Part shown: piece after piece, positions 16,115 through 24,887 of the stretch
Layout: each line of letters begins with the position of its first letter
Position numbering within the stretch: position 1 is the first letter of the stretch
Program-made: the position numbers and the translations under genes
The notes under the pieces: model-generated
Database searches by the model: none
What the model was told of the DNA's origin: nothing
What the model saw: only the letters and a program-made list of their open reading frames with translations
From: Chryseobacterium sp. StRB126
GTDB taxonomy: Bacteria; Bacteroidota; Bacteroidia; Flavobacteriales; Weeksellaceae
Direction of reading: 5' to 3'
Length of the DNA stretch: 64,000 nt
NCBI RefSeq assembly: GCF_000829375.1
Contig: NZ_AP014624.1
Span: 1,922,001 to 1,986,000 of the forward strand

Positions 16115-17272
16115 TTAATGAAGTTTAGGAATAATGAAGTTAATTTTACTGCTGATACGTACCATTACTTTACGGATAAGATGTAAAGGTTTAATATGAT
16201 CTGAATAAATAACCGCCGTTCCTCTTGCCCCAACTGTCAGTTGTTTTTGATGATCTTCCAGAACAAACTTGGCAATCATCTTTCCATCCGTTTCCGGTAA
16301 CTGTCTTGCAGTATCAGGAAGCCCAGCTGTAGATCCATTTCCACCAAGCATTCCTCCGGCATTGTTCATAATACCCTGGCTGGTAGCGTCAATAACATAT
16401 TCAAGTTTAGCCTTAACAACCTTTCCAGGTTCTGTTTTAAGAGCCAGTTCTACTTCATCACCATTCTTTACTGCCTCAAGTTCGTTTTGGGCAAAGAACC
16501 CAATGACAGACTGTTGCTTCTGAATCAGAACAAAAGCCGATTTAAACGGAGCCATAATAGCCCCTTCATTAAGCTGAACATTAGGAATAATCCCATCGGT
16601 AGGGGCTAAAACAACAGTTTGAGACAAGTTCCATTTAGCCTGATCCAGTTTCGCCTGAATTTCCGATACAGAAGAGTTTTCTCCATTATAAGAAGCATTA
16701 GACTTTGTTTCAAGAGATTGTTGCTGAGCCTGTGCTGCACTGATACGGGATTGTAAATCCTGAACATTCGTCATCGCCTGTTCCAGATCAAATTTGTTGG
16801 CAGCACCGGCTTCCACTAATTCTTTATATTGATTCACTCTCTTGTTGGCTAAATCCAATTGTGATTGTAAACCTGCAATGTTTTTTCTGGATGAAGCAAT
16901 ATCCGTATTGTAAGAGCTTACGGTAGCTTTCATATTGCTGAGTTTTGCTTCCAGAGATTTAATTTCCTGTACATAAGGTTCTCTGTCCAGAACAAATAAG
17001 GTGTCTCCTTTTTTAACCTCCTGATTCGTCTTTACATACACCTTTTTCACTTTTCCCAAAACCTGTGTAGTGATATCCACACTTCTGTTTCCGACTTTCA
17101 CGTCAGAAGTGATGGGACAATAGTAATTAAGGCTTAGTATTAGAGCTATAGATCCAAAAATAGGAAGAGAGTATACCACAACCTGTGTGGTAAATGTCCA
17201 CGGGATCAGTTTAAATTTTTTGATAAGCAGCCAGCAGATTCCGGCATATATGGCAACGAGTAATTCTAACAT
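16115..17272 (-). CDS. HlyD/EmrA-family membrane fusion protein
   Basis: 385 residues. Two hydrophobic segments at about 1-16 and 27-50, a beta-barrel/lipoyl half (VDITTQVLGKVKKVYVKTNQEVKKGDTLFVLD at 65-96), a long coiled-coil hairpin (about 100-215), the second lipoyl half (LAPTDGIIPN) and a C-terminal beta-barrel. Two N-terminal membrane segments and a DUF3302 neighbour are the arrangement of the YibH/YiaV group rather than classical HlyD. It should bridge the inner membrane and the TolC-type protein encoded next. Confidence 0.88.
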   Translation of the reverse strand: MLELLVAIYAGICWLLIKKFKLIPWTFTTQVVVYSLPIFGSIALILSLNYYCPITSDVKVGNRSVDITTQVLGKVKKVYVKTNQEVKKGDTLFVLDREPYVQEIKSLEAKLSNMKATVSSYNTDIASSRKNIAGLQSQLDLANKRVNQYKELVEAGAANKFDLEQAMTNVQDLQSRISAAQAQQQSLETKSNASYNGENSSVSEIQAKLDQAKWNLSQTVVLAPTDGIIPNVQLNEGAIMAPFKSAFVLIQKQQSVIGFFAQNELEAVKNGDEVELALKTEPGKVVKAKLEYVIDATSQGIMNNAGGMLGGNGSTAGLPDTARQLPETDGKMIAKFVLEDHQKQLTVGARGTAVIYSDHIKPLHLIRKVMVRISSKINFIIPKLH

Positions 17273-17277
17273 CTTGG

Positions 17278-17643
17278 TTAATTTTCAATTGTGTTAAGTT
17301 CTTCCTCCTGTTCTTTGTTAGAAGTATCAGGATTATTTTGGGGTTGATTTTGATTGCCATAATCATAGTTCGCCCAGATTAAAGCAACCGGCCATAAAAG
17401 GCCTCCAAAAATAAGAGAGAGGAGGCACATACTTTTTATGGCGTTGAGCTGAGGGTGATTCTTTTTTTCGGCTACTTTCTCCGGATAAATGTGAACTTTC
17501 CAGAAAAGGTAGATCCCGGCCAAAGGTAAAACAAGTAAAATGAGCCAGGATGCACCGTCAGCTATATTGTCTTCTATTCCTGTAGATGCCTGAACAAAAT
17601 TGCATGAGAGTAACAGGCAGAGAAATAAGGATATTCTTTGCAT
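17278..17643 (-). CDS. DUF3302 (YiaW-like) small membrane protein
   Basis: 121 residues: a signal-like first segment, two further membrane helices (about 31-48 and 70-90), then an acidic/Asn-rich tail. The segment KKNHPQLNAIKSM resembles the KRNHPHADAI core of E. coli YiaW (DUF3302). In E. coli yiaW is paired with yiaV, an HlyD-like gene, and here too it sits 5 bases before an HlyD-like gene. It may be the inner-membrane partner of this pump-less efflux system. Confidence 0.8.
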   Translation of the reverse strand: MQRISLFLCLLLSCNFVQASTGIEDNIADGASWLILLVLPLAGIYLFWKVHIYPEKVAEKKNHPQLNAIKSMCLLSLIFGGLLWPVALIWANYDYGNQNQPQNNPDTSNKEQEEELNTIEN

Positions 17644-17862
17644 AATATATTGATATAAGGTAATATTTAAAGGTAAAACAAGGAGGTAACTGAACTGTAG
17701 ATGCCAGTCAGTTAGCTTACATCTTCATGAAGATTAAAGATGATTCAATATGATATATTTTTGTGAATGATATTTTTCTCATTTTTGCTTTTAATAAATT
17801 GTTTAACAGTATTTTGATGAAGCAAAAATAGATCGAATAAAGTGAGAAAAAGTATTCCTAAG
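17644..17862. other. Intergenic region with inverted repeat
   Basis: Between the efflux operon and a Crp-like gene on the same strand. An inverted repeat (TAACTGAACTG at 17687-17697 against CAGTCAGTTA at 17705-17714) lies about 45-70 bases upstream of the DUF3302 start. It could be an operator; I cannot assign a regulator. Confidence 0.4.
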
Positions 17863-18468
17863 TTATTTTTTTCTTTCGTTCCTTTTTTTATGAACCCTCG
17901 CAGTCATCCTTGAAAGTGAATTGGGGGTAATACCCAGAAAATTGGCAATATATTTCCTATTGGCATTTTGAGAAGTGAAAGGACGGGTTTCCAGAAACTC
18001 TTCATATCGTGAATGTGGAGAAGTAGAGCAAAGCTGTTCCGTGCGTACCTTTAGTGTATTAATGATCTGTTTTAAAGATTTTATATAAGCATTGTAAATT
18101 CCCCTGTGTTGAAATGCCGCTTCTTCAAATTCAGCTTTGTTAAATAAAAAGATCTGAGATTCTATAACAGCCTCAATCGTATATTTTCTTTCACTTTCTC
18201 CTGAAAATGATTCCGGGCTTTCCATAATGGCTGCTTCTTTTTCTGAAGGTAAAAAAAGATTGGTTTCATTACCGTTTTCATCATCAAAGAAAAACCTCAG
18301 TAATCCGTTGGAAAGGATAAATAATTGATTAAAAGACTGTCCCGGTTCTGTCAGAGTTTCTTTTTTTTGAAGAAGTCTGGGAGTACTGAGACTGATCAAA
18401 ACATTAATTTCTTCATCAGATAAATCCTGGAAGAAAACAATATGCTTGAAAGTCTTGAATAGGTCCAT
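17863..18468 (-). CDS. Crp/Fnr-family transcriptional regulator
   Basis: About 201 residues: cyclic-nucleotide-binding-like domain (about 15-125) and a degenerate C-terminal HTH (NRKYIANFLGITPNSLSRM) of the form common in flavobacterial Crp-like proteins. Cofactor-binding arginine and the FGE loop are not conserved, so it probably does not bind cAMP. I chose the ATG at 18468 (MDLFKTF) over the one at 18489 because a TTTTTG box sits just upstream of 18489, near the expected start of transcription. It lies between the efflux operon (same strand) and a divergent glycosylasparaginase; which it controls is unknown. Confidence 0.82.
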   Translation of the reverse strand: MDLFKTFKHIVFFQDLSDEEINVLISLSTPRLLQKKETLTEPGQSFNQLFILSNGLLRFFFDDENGNETNLFLPSEKEAAIMESPESFSGESERKYTIEAVIESQIFLFNKAEFEEAAFQHRGIYNAYIKSLKQIINTLKVRTEQLCSTSPHSRYEEFLETRPFTSQNANRKYIANFLGITPNSLSRMTARVHKKRNERKK

Positions 18469-18561
18469 TACGGGAGTAAAGATAATCAAAAATCAGATAT
18501 AGATATTCGTTGCACGATAATAAGGATTTCAAAGAAGTTTTTTTTAGATTTGTTATTACTA

Positions 18562-18569
18562 TAATTTTG
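18562..18569 (+). promoter_or_regulatory. -7 box for the glycosylasparaginase gene
   Basis: TAATTTTG, an exact TAnnTTTG match, ends only 7 bases before the ATG, so the transcript would have almost no leader. Confidence 0.55.
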
Positions 18570-18576
18570 ATATACA

Positions 18577-19572
18577 ATGAACAATAACCGAAGAAATTTT
18601 ATCAAAAAACTGGGAATCGCAACTGCGGCATTGGCTGTAAATCCATTGGATCTGATGGCGAAAGAATTACCTGAAAACAATACAGTTATCAATAAACCCA
18701 TCGTTCTTTCAACCTGGAATTTCGGGATCAAAGCCAATGAAGAGGCCTGGACTATCCTTGGAAAAGGAGGAAAAGCGCTGGATGCTGTTGAAAAAGGAGT
18801 TCGTCTGGTAGAGCTGGATCCCAAAGAAAGAAGTGTCGGTTATGGTGGACGTCCTGACAGAGATGGAAGGGTAACATTAGATGCCTGTATTATGGATGAT
18901 AATTATAATATAGGTTCAGTGGCGTGTCTTGAAAATATTAAAAATCCTATCTCCGTAGCCAGAGCTGTGATGGAAAAAACACCTCACGTCATGTTGGTAG
19001 GAGACGGAGCATTACAGTTTGCGCTTTCACAAGGCTTCAAAAAAGAAAATCTTCTCACCGAAGAATCCGAAAAAGAATGGAAAGAATGGCTGAAAACAAG
19101 CAAATATAAACCCATTGCCAATATTGAAAATCACGATACCATAGGAATGATCGCCCTTGATGCCAATGGAAATCTTTCCGGAGCCTGTACCACCAGTGGA
19201 ATGGCTTTCAAGATGCATGGGAGAGTAGGAGATTCCCCTATTATTGGAGCCGGTTTGTTTGTAGATAATGAAGTAGGAGCAGCTACAGCAACTGGACACG
19301 GTGAAGAAGTGATAAGAACCGTAGGAACCCATCTTGTGGTAGAATTAATGAGACAGGGAAGAACTCCACAACAAGCCTGTAAAGAAGCTGTAGAAAGAAT
19401 TGTAAAAATCAATCAGAGAAGAAATAAAAACCTTAAAGATATTCAGGTAGGCTTTATAGCCATCAACAAAAAAGGAGAATATGGAGCTTACTGTATTCAG
19501 GACGGATTTAACTTTGCTGTATACGATCAGAAAGGGAACCGCCTTGAAACCCCTGAATTTGCAGTAAAATAA
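18577..19572 (+). CDS. N4-(beta-N-acetylglucosaminyl)-L-asparaginase (glycosylasparaginase), Tat-type signal
   Basis: 331 residues of the N-terminal nucleophile hydrolase family. A twin-arginine signal (RRNFIKK at 5-11, hydrophobic to about 27) is followed by WNFG and the autocleavage site His-Asp-Thr188 (HDTIGM); Thr188 becomes the nucleophile of the beta chain. GRVGDSPIIGAG and TGHGEEVIRT are typical substrate-pocket segments. The enzyme splits GlcNAc-Asn from glycoproteins; the homologue from Elizabethkingia (formerly Flavobacterium) meningosepticum is well studied. Fits the glycan-degrading theme with the GH20 and GH2 enzymes in the window. Confidence 0.92.
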   Translation: MNNNRRNFIKKLGIATAALAVNPLDLMAKELPENNTVINKPIVLSTWNFGIKANEEAWTILGKGGKALDAVEKGVRLVELDPKERSVGYGGRPDRDGRVTLDACIMDDNYNIGSVACLENIKNPISVARAVMEKTPHVMLVGDGALQFALSQGFKKENLLTEESEKEWKEWLKTSKYKPIANIENHDTIGMIALDANGNLSGACTTSGMAFKMHGRVGDSPIIGAGLFVDNEVGAATATGHGEEVIRTVGTHLVVELMRQGRTPQQACKEAVERIVKINQRRNKNLKDIQVGFIAINKKGEYGAYCIQDGFNFAVYDQKGNRLETPEFAVK

Positions 19573-19700
19573 TACAAGTTTTATCGCCACGAATGCACTA
19601 ATAAATTCATTTGTACCTAAAAAACAAGAAAATCTTTGATTTTCCTGCGCCTTTGCGTAAACCAACAAATTAAGACAAATAATTCACAGACAGATAGAAT

Positions 19701-20264
19701 ATGAAAAGAACGATTATCGCTTCCCTGTTGTTAGTAATAGGATGTAAAGAAGAAAAAGCAGCAACAGTTACGCAACCGGAACCAGAAGTGAAGGAAAAGG
19801 TGGTGTTGCACACGAAGCCTCAGGTAAATGAATCGGAAGAAGCGAAAAAATGGTTAGAAAAAAGTATTACAGATTACTTTAAGTCAGATTTGGCTAATCT
19901 GGACAAGAATATGCAGAAAATAACCACTAAGGATTATTATGATTATAAAGGAGATGCCATGAATGTTGATATGGATGTGGACGGAAGTCTTACAGAACAG
20001 GAATTCAAAGATAAATGGAAAGGAAAGTTCGATATTAAAAAAGCCGGTATTGGCGTTGGTTTTTTAATTGCAGGGCAGGACTGGTCTACAATAGAGGTGA
20101 CAAAATGCCAGTTGCTATCTGAAAATGAGAACAGCTACCTATTTGATGTGGTCCTTACCGACAAAGAACCGAAAGCAGTATATCCGATAAAAATAAAAGT
20201 AATAAAAGAAAACGGGTCTTTTTTGATTGCTGATGTATTGCAGGATGTTCCTGAATTTAATTAA
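19701..20264 (+). CDS. Hypothetical lipoprotein
   Basis: 187 residues with a short lipoprotein signal (LLVIGC, lipidated Cys15), a charged spacer and a folded domain from about residue 48 that contains KKWLEKSITDYFKSDL and a C-terminal beta strand run (YPIKIKVIKENGSFLIADV). I do not recognise a named family; the shape resembles small periplasmic DUF3828-like domains. It begins 15 bases before the next gene and may be co-transcribed with cutC. Confidence 0.7.
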   Translation: MKRTIIASLLLVIGCKEEKAATVTQPEPEVKEKVVLHTKPQVNESEEAKKWLEKSITDYFKSDLANLDKNMQKITTKDYYDYKGDAMNVDMDVDGSLTEQEFKDKWKGKFDIKKAGIGVGFLIAGQDWSTIEVTKCQLLSENENSYLFDVVLTDKEPKAVYPIKIKVIKENGSFLIADVLQDVPEFN

Positions 20265-20278
20265 AAGATAGAAAAATA

Positions 20279-20941
20279 ATGTCAAAAATAGAAATAGCAT
20301 GCTTTAATCCTGAATCAGCAATGATTGCTTTTGAAAATGGAGCTGACAGAATAGAATTATGTACAGGATTAAGCGAAGGGGGAACAACTCCCGATTTTGA
20401 ATCTACAAAAGGCTTAAGAGAAAAGATAAACATCCCAATCTTTGTCATGATCCGCCCGAGAGGTGGTGATTTTACTTATTCGGATGCTGAATTTGAGCAG
20501 ATGAAGAAAGATATAACCGCTTTGAAATCATTGAATGTTGATGGTTTTGTATTCGGTATTCTGGATGAAAACGATGAGGTGAATGTGAAGCAAAATAAAG
20601 CATTGCTTGAATTGGCTTCACCACTTCCATGTACATTCCACCGTGCTTTTGACAGAGCAAAAGGGCTGGAAGAATCTTTAGAAAAAGTAATTGATTGCGG
20701 TTTTACAACTATTCTCACATCAGGCCAGAAGCCGAATGTATCAGAAGGAAAAGAAAACCTGAAAAAATTAGTAGCCCTTTCCAATGGAAGAATTGAAATT
20801 CTTGTAGGTGGAGGTCTTCGTTCCTCAAATATTGAAGATATCAGAGAAGCAACAAAAGCCGGTTACTTTCATTCTTCAGCGATTACAGATGGTGGTTCAT
20901 TTGCAAACCCTGATGAGGTGGTAGCTTTGAAGAACAAATAA
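20279..20941 (+). CDS. cutC: CutC family protein
   Basis: 220 residues, a TIM-barrel protein of the CutC family: IEIACFNPESAMIAFENGADRIELC at the N-terminus, GLSEGGTTPDF, FVMIRPRGGDF, TFHRAFD and ILTSGQ. Linked historically to copper homeostasis, though the biochemical activity is unsettled. Slightly shorter than the E. coli protein. It lies 14 bases downstream of the lipoprotein gene. Confidence 0.92.
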   Translation: MSKIEIACFNPESAMIAFENGADRIELCTGLSEGGTTPDFESTKGLREKINIPIFVMIRPRGGDFTYSDAEFEQMKKDITALKSLNVDGFVFGILDENDEVNVKQNKALLELASPLPCTFHRAFDRAKGLEESLEKVIDCGFTTILTSGQKPNVSEGKENLKKLVALSNGRIEILVGGGLRSSNIEDIREATKAGYFHSSAITDGGSFANPDEVVALKNK

Positions 20942-21081
20942 TTATTATATACTTCATTTGTCATTCTGAATGAAGCCAGAGATTCCCCGTTCCTCGGAAT
21001 GACAAAACTCCTATTAGCTTTTCAATGATATAGTGTAAATGATTTTCATTTATTGAGGATAAACTTTTACTCATTAATTTT
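20942..21081. repeat. Palindromic GTCATTC element
   Basis: At 20957-21006 TTTGTCATTC and GAATGACAAA form the ends of a 50-bp imperfect palindrome, the same family of ends as in 56378-56509 and 3438-3500. It could end cutC transcription. Confidence 0.6.
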
Positions 21082-21279
21082 TAATTTAAACGCAAAGTTT
21101 TATGTAATATACTTTTATATTTTAAGGAAGCAAAGTAAGGCGGCAAAGCCGCTGAATAAGCAGATGGATAACATTCGCTTCATCATAATCGATTGCAAAT
21201 CGATTCTTTCTTAGCTCCCTTAAAATAATACGTACTGTAAATAAAAACTTTGCGTTTAAAAAAAATAAACATAGGCAAA

Positions 21280-21351
21280 ATGACCAAAAAGCGATTTGCT
21301 TTACAGAATAATAGGTATATCTGTAGAAGTTTATTGTCTTTGAAAAAGTAA
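21280..21351 (+). pseudogene. Decayed 5' fragment of a GxxExxY gene, copy 1
   Basis: Starts ATGACC and shares AATAATAGG and TAGAAGTT with the first 55 bases of the intact gene at 21836, at the same spacing except for one extra base that shifts the frame. It now reads as a 23-codon ORF (MTKKRFALQNN...). Probably a remnant rather than a working gene. Confidence 0.6.
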
Positions 21352-21556
21352 ATAATTATTTAATTTAAACGCAAAGTTTTATATAATATGCTTTTATATT
21401 TTAAGGAAGCAAAGTAAGGCGGCAAAGCCGCTGAATAAGCAGATGGATAACATTCGCTTCATCATAATCGATTGCAAATCGATTCTTTCTTAGCCTCCTT
21501 AAAATAATACGTACTGTAAATAAAAACTTTGCGTTTAAAAAAATAAACATAGGCAA

Positions 21557-21628
21557 ATGACCAAAAAGCGATTTGCTTTACAGAATAATAGGTATATCTG
21601 TAGAAGTTTATTGTCTTTGAAAAAGTAA
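21557..21628 (+). pseudogene. Decayed 5' fragment of a GxxExxY gene, copy 2
   Basis: Identical in its 23-codon reading to the copy at 21280-21351; sits in the second tandem unit in the same position relative to the palindromic body. Confidence 0.6.
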
Positions 21629-21835
21629 ATAATTATTAATTTAAACGCAAAGTTTTATATAATATGCTTTTATATTTTAAGGAAGTAAAGTAAGGCGGAA
21701 AAGCCACTGAATAAGCAGGTAGATAACGTCCGCTTCACCATAATCGATTGCAAATCGATTCTTTCTTAGTCTCCTTAAAATTAAAGCGTACTCAAAATAA
21801 AAACTTTGCGTTTAAAAAAATAAACACACACACAA

Positions 21836-22222
21836 ATGACAGAAAATGAATTATCTTATAAAATAATAGGAGCGGCTATAGAAGTTCATAAAAACTTAGG
21901 CGTTGGATTATTAGAAAGTGCCTATGAAACAGCTTTAGCCTACGAATTAAGAACAATGAATCTTAATGTAAAACAACAAGTCGTTTTACCATTACAATAC
22001 AAAGAGATTGCAATAGACAATGCATATAAAATTGATCTTATTGTAGAAGATAAAGTGATTATAGAAGTTAAATCTGTATTAGAATTACATTCTATTTTCC
22101 ATGCTCAGGTATTGACTTATTTAAAGCAGACCAACATGAAGCTTGGGCTTCTTATTAATTTTAATAGTGAACTCATTAAATACGGAATTCACAGAATTGT
22201 AAACAAAATTATTGATGCATAA
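21836..22222 (+). CDS. GxxExxY protein (PDDEXK_3 nuclease-fold family)
   Basis: 128 residues. The name-giving motif is GLLESAY (residues 24-30). A nuclease-like core Asp-x(n)-Glu-x-Lys is visible as IDLIVEDKVIIEVKS (about 63-77), followed by HAQVLTYLKQTNMKLGLLINF. The family is widespread in Bacteroidota and other environmental bacteria; its role is unknown and no nuclease activity is established. The gene follows three palindromic repeats and its last 8 bases overlap the start of the GH2 gene (ATGCATAA), so the two may be translationally coupled. Confidence 0.88.
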   Translation: MTENELSYKIIGAAIEVHKNLGVGLLESAYETALAYELRTMNLNVKQQVVLPLQYKEIAIDNAYKIDLIVEDKVIIEVKSVLELHSIFHAQVLTYLKQTNMKLGLLINFNSELIKYGIHRIVNKIIDA

Positions 22223-24695
22223 ACCTTTACTTTTTGCCTTTCTTCTGATTCAGAATATTCTTTTCGCACAATATTCTGAGAGAAGTCTCTCTTCTGAAAA
22301 CTGGAAATTCAAAAATTCAAAAGATAAAAACTGGCTTCCCGCAAAGATCCCGGGAACAGTTCATCTGGATCTTATGGCCAATAAAATTATTCCGGACCCT
22401 TTCAAGGATGAAAATGAGAAAAAAGTTCAATGGATAGAAAATGAAGATTGGGATTATCAGACTAACTTTGAGATTTCATTCAAGGAGTTTGATTATGATA
22501 ATATTGATCTTGTTTTTAACGGACTGGATACATTTACAGAGATTTATCTTAACGGAAAACTCCTGAGAAAGACAGATAATATGTTCAGGAAGTGGGAAAT
22601 TCCGGTGAAAGAATATTTGAAACAGGGGACAAACCTGCTACAGATCAAATTTAAATCTGCCGTTAATGAAGGAAAAGAACTGGCAAAAAAAGTCCCATTT
22701 ACGATGCCTGAATCACCACGAAGTTTTGTGAGAAAAGCCCAATATCAGTTTGGCTGGGATTGGGGACCCAGATTGGTAACGGCTGGAATCTGGAAAGAGG
22801 TAAAGCTGGAGTTCTGGAGAAATGCAAAGATTAAAAATATTCAGGTTCAGCAAAAGTCTCTCTCCGATACGCAGGCTGAGGTGTCATTTAATATGCACAT
22901 TTTTGCTGAAGAAGAAGGAGAATATTTTACCTGGTTCAACTTAAACAGAGGAATGCATAAATTCCATCTCAATAAAGGTTTAAATACCATTATTCTACCT
23001 TATAAAATTAAGGATCCGAAGAGATGGCAGCCTAACGGAAGAGGAAAACCGGATGTATATACAACAAAGATTGCCCTGTATAAAAAAGGGGGAAGAATTA
23101 TTCGTGATCTCAACGTGACTTATGGACTGAGAGATATTGAACTTATTCAGGAGAAAGATGAAAAAGGGAAATCTTTTTATTTTAAAGTTAATGGAAATCC
23201 TTTGTACATTAAAGGAACAAATTGGATACCTGCAGACAGCTTCTCTCCAAGAATCACAAAAGAAAAATATCAGAAACTGATTAAAGCTGCCAAGGAAGCT
23301 AATATGAACATGATCAGGATTTGGGGGGGAGGAATCTATGAAGATGAAGAATTCTATAGAGCCTGTGATGAAAACGGAATCCTGGTTTGGCAGGATTTTA
23401 TGTTCGCTGGAAGTTTTTATCCTGCAGATAATGATTTTCTGGATAATGTGAAAGAAGAAGTAAAAGATCAGGTCAACAGGCTTCAGAATCATCCATCCAT
23501 TGCATTATGGTGCGGGAATAATGAAATTGATGAAGCCATTGTCAATTGGGGATATCAGAAGCAATTTAAATATTCAAAAGCAGATTCATTGCAGGTTTGG
23601 AAAGATTATAGAAAGCTGTTTCATGAAGTTATTCCTAATACATTGAAACAAAACCTTACACCGGATAAAAATCTGTACTGGCCAAGTTCTCCGTCAATAG
23701 GATGGGGACATAAAGAAAGCTTAACAGAAGGAGACTCTCACTATTGGGGAGTTTGGTGGGGAGAACAACCTTTTGAAATTTATAATGAAAAAACAGGCCG
23801 GTTTATGTCTGAATATGGATTTCAGGGAATGCCAACTTTAGCGGCAACAAAATCAATGTTCTCAGGAGTTTCTGATCTGGATTTACAAAATCCAACCATT
23901 AAAGCTCATGAAAAACATGCCAGAGGCTGGGAAATCATCAATAAATATATGGAACGGGACTATAAAATCCCGACAGGTTTTGTGAAATATAATTATGTTT
24001 CACAATTGTTACAAGCTAGAGGGATGCAGATTGCAATAGAAGCCCATCGCCGTGCAAAACCTTATAATATGGGAACATTGTATTGGCAGCTTAATGATTG
24101 CTGGCCGGTGGTTTCATGGTCGTCAATTGATTATTTAGGAAACTGGAAGGCATTTCATTATCAGGCAAAAAGAAGTTTTGAGCCGATGTTAATTTCAGTT
24201 GCAGAAACCAATAAAACTTATGAGATCTATCTGATTAGCGATTTGTTGAAAGAAATAAAAGCTGATGTGAAATTTGAACTCATAGATTTTGAAGGAAAGC
24301 AGCTATGGAAATCCAATGCCATCAAAGAGCTAAAGGCTGATGTGAGTGAGAAAATTTTTACCATCAACAAAACCGATTGGGCAAAATTTGATTTTTCTAA
24401 AGCGGTTTTAAAAATAAGCTCAGACACTGAAGAAGAGAAAGTTGAGAAGCATTTCTTTCTGGCAAAACCTAAGGATTTAAAACTTTCAAGACCCAATATT
24501 ACCATTAAAAAAATATCACCAACAGAAATTGAAGTCTCAACAGATGTTTTGGCAAAAGACGTATATCTTATCGGAGATGCCCATTTCAGTGATAATTTCT
24601 TTGATCTTTTACCGGGAACTTCAAAAAGAATTACACTTTCCAGATCTTTGGATAAAGTGGAAATGATAAGTTTGTTTGATACTTTAATCAATTAA
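22215..24695 (+). CDS. GH2 beta-mannosidase
   Basis: 826 residues from the ATG at 22215 (a TTG one codon earlier is also in frame). Signal peptide (about 1-19, ending LFAQ); GH2 sugar-binding domain (about 25-200, WLPAKIPGTVHLDL); immunoglobulin-like domain (about 205-310); GH2 barrel with acid/base Glu437 in WCGNNE and nucleophile Glu533 in SEYGFQ; Ig-like C-terminal domain with W-Q-L-N-D-C-W-P-V-V-S-W before it. The WCGNNE form and GTVHLDL are typical of beta-mannosidases, which remove the core beta-mannose of N-glycans. Complements the glycosylasparaginase and GH20 genes nearby. Confidence 0.92.
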   Translation: MHKPLLFAFLLIQNILFAQYSERSLSSENWKFKNSKDKNWLPAKIPGTVHLDLMANKIIPDPFKDENEKKVQWIENEDWDYQTNFEISFKEFDYDNIDLVFNGLDTFTEIYLNGKLLRKTDNMFRKWEIPVKEYLKQGTNLLQIKFKSAVNEGKELAKKVPFTMPESPRSFVRKAQYQFGWDWGPRLVTAGIWKEVKLEFWRNAKIKNIQVQQKSLSDTQAEVSFNMHIFAEEEGEYFTWFNLNRGMHKFHLNKGLNTIILPYKIKDPKRWQPNGRGKPDVYTTKIALYKKGGRIIRDLNVTYGLRDIELIQEKDEKGKSFYFKVNGNPLYIKGTNWIPADSFSPRITKEKYQKLIKAAKEANMNMIRIWGGGIYEDEEFYRACDENGILVWQDFMFAGSFYPADNDFLDNVKEEVKDQVNRLQNHPSIALWCGNNEIDEAIVNWGYQKQFKYSKADSLQVWKDYRKLFHEVIPNTLKQNLTPDKNLYWPSSPSIGWGHKESLTEGDSHYWGVWWGEQPFEIYNEKTGRFMSEYGFQGMPTLAATKSMFSGVSDLDLQNPTIKAHEKHARGWEIINKYMERDYKIPTGFVKYNYVSQLLQARGMQIAIEAHRRAKPYNMGTLYWQLNDCWPVVSWSSIDYLGNWKAFHYQAKRSFEPMLISVAETNKTYEIYLISDLLKEIKADVKFELIDFEGKQLWKSNAIKELKADVSEKIFTINKTDWAKFDFSKAVLKISSDTEEEKVEKHFFLAKPKDLKLSRPNITIKKISPTEIEVSTDVLAKDVYLIGDAHFSDNFFDLLPGTSKRITLSRSLDKVEMISLFDTLIN

Positions 24696-24859
24696 AAATA
24701 ATGCTTGATATTTTGCCAATGCTGAATTTTATAGATCTGCTTAATCCCCAATAATCTGCGAGAGAAAATCATCATGTCTTATAGGTTTGTACAACAGATA
24801 AATCCTAAGTAAGACCTAAAAAATGATTATTTTTCCATTCCCAACTCAAAAATCAGCCG

Positions 24860-24867
24860 TAAATTTG
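24860..24867 (+). promoter_or_regulatory. -7 box for the AEC transporter gene
   Basis: TAAATTTG, exact TAnnTTTG match, ends 20 bases before the ATG. Confidence 0.5.
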
Positions 24868-24887
24868 CATTATATTTCTTTATAGTT

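Larger units (their letters stand above)
21082..21835. repeat. Three tandem copies of a palindromic element, period 276-279 bp
   Basis: Units start at 21082, 21361 and 21637. Each begins with a palindromic body of about 177 bp bounded by TTTAAACGCAAAGTTTT and AAAACTTTGCGTTTAAA (21085-21261, 21364-21539, 21640-21817), with inner hairpins GCGGCAAAGCCGC and AATCGATTGCAAATCGATT and a pairing of TTTTAAGG-AGC with GCT-CCTTAAAA. In the first two units the body is followed by about 65 bp resembling the 5' end of the GxxExxY gene; the third body is followed by the real gene. No transposase is encoded. Related halves occur at 1-640 and near 57350. Confidence 0.85.

Noticed and set aside
21082..21835. 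Insertion sequence or CRISPR
   Set aside because: Inverted ends are present but there is no transposase, and unit length (276-279 bp) and internal identity do not fit a repeat-spacer array.
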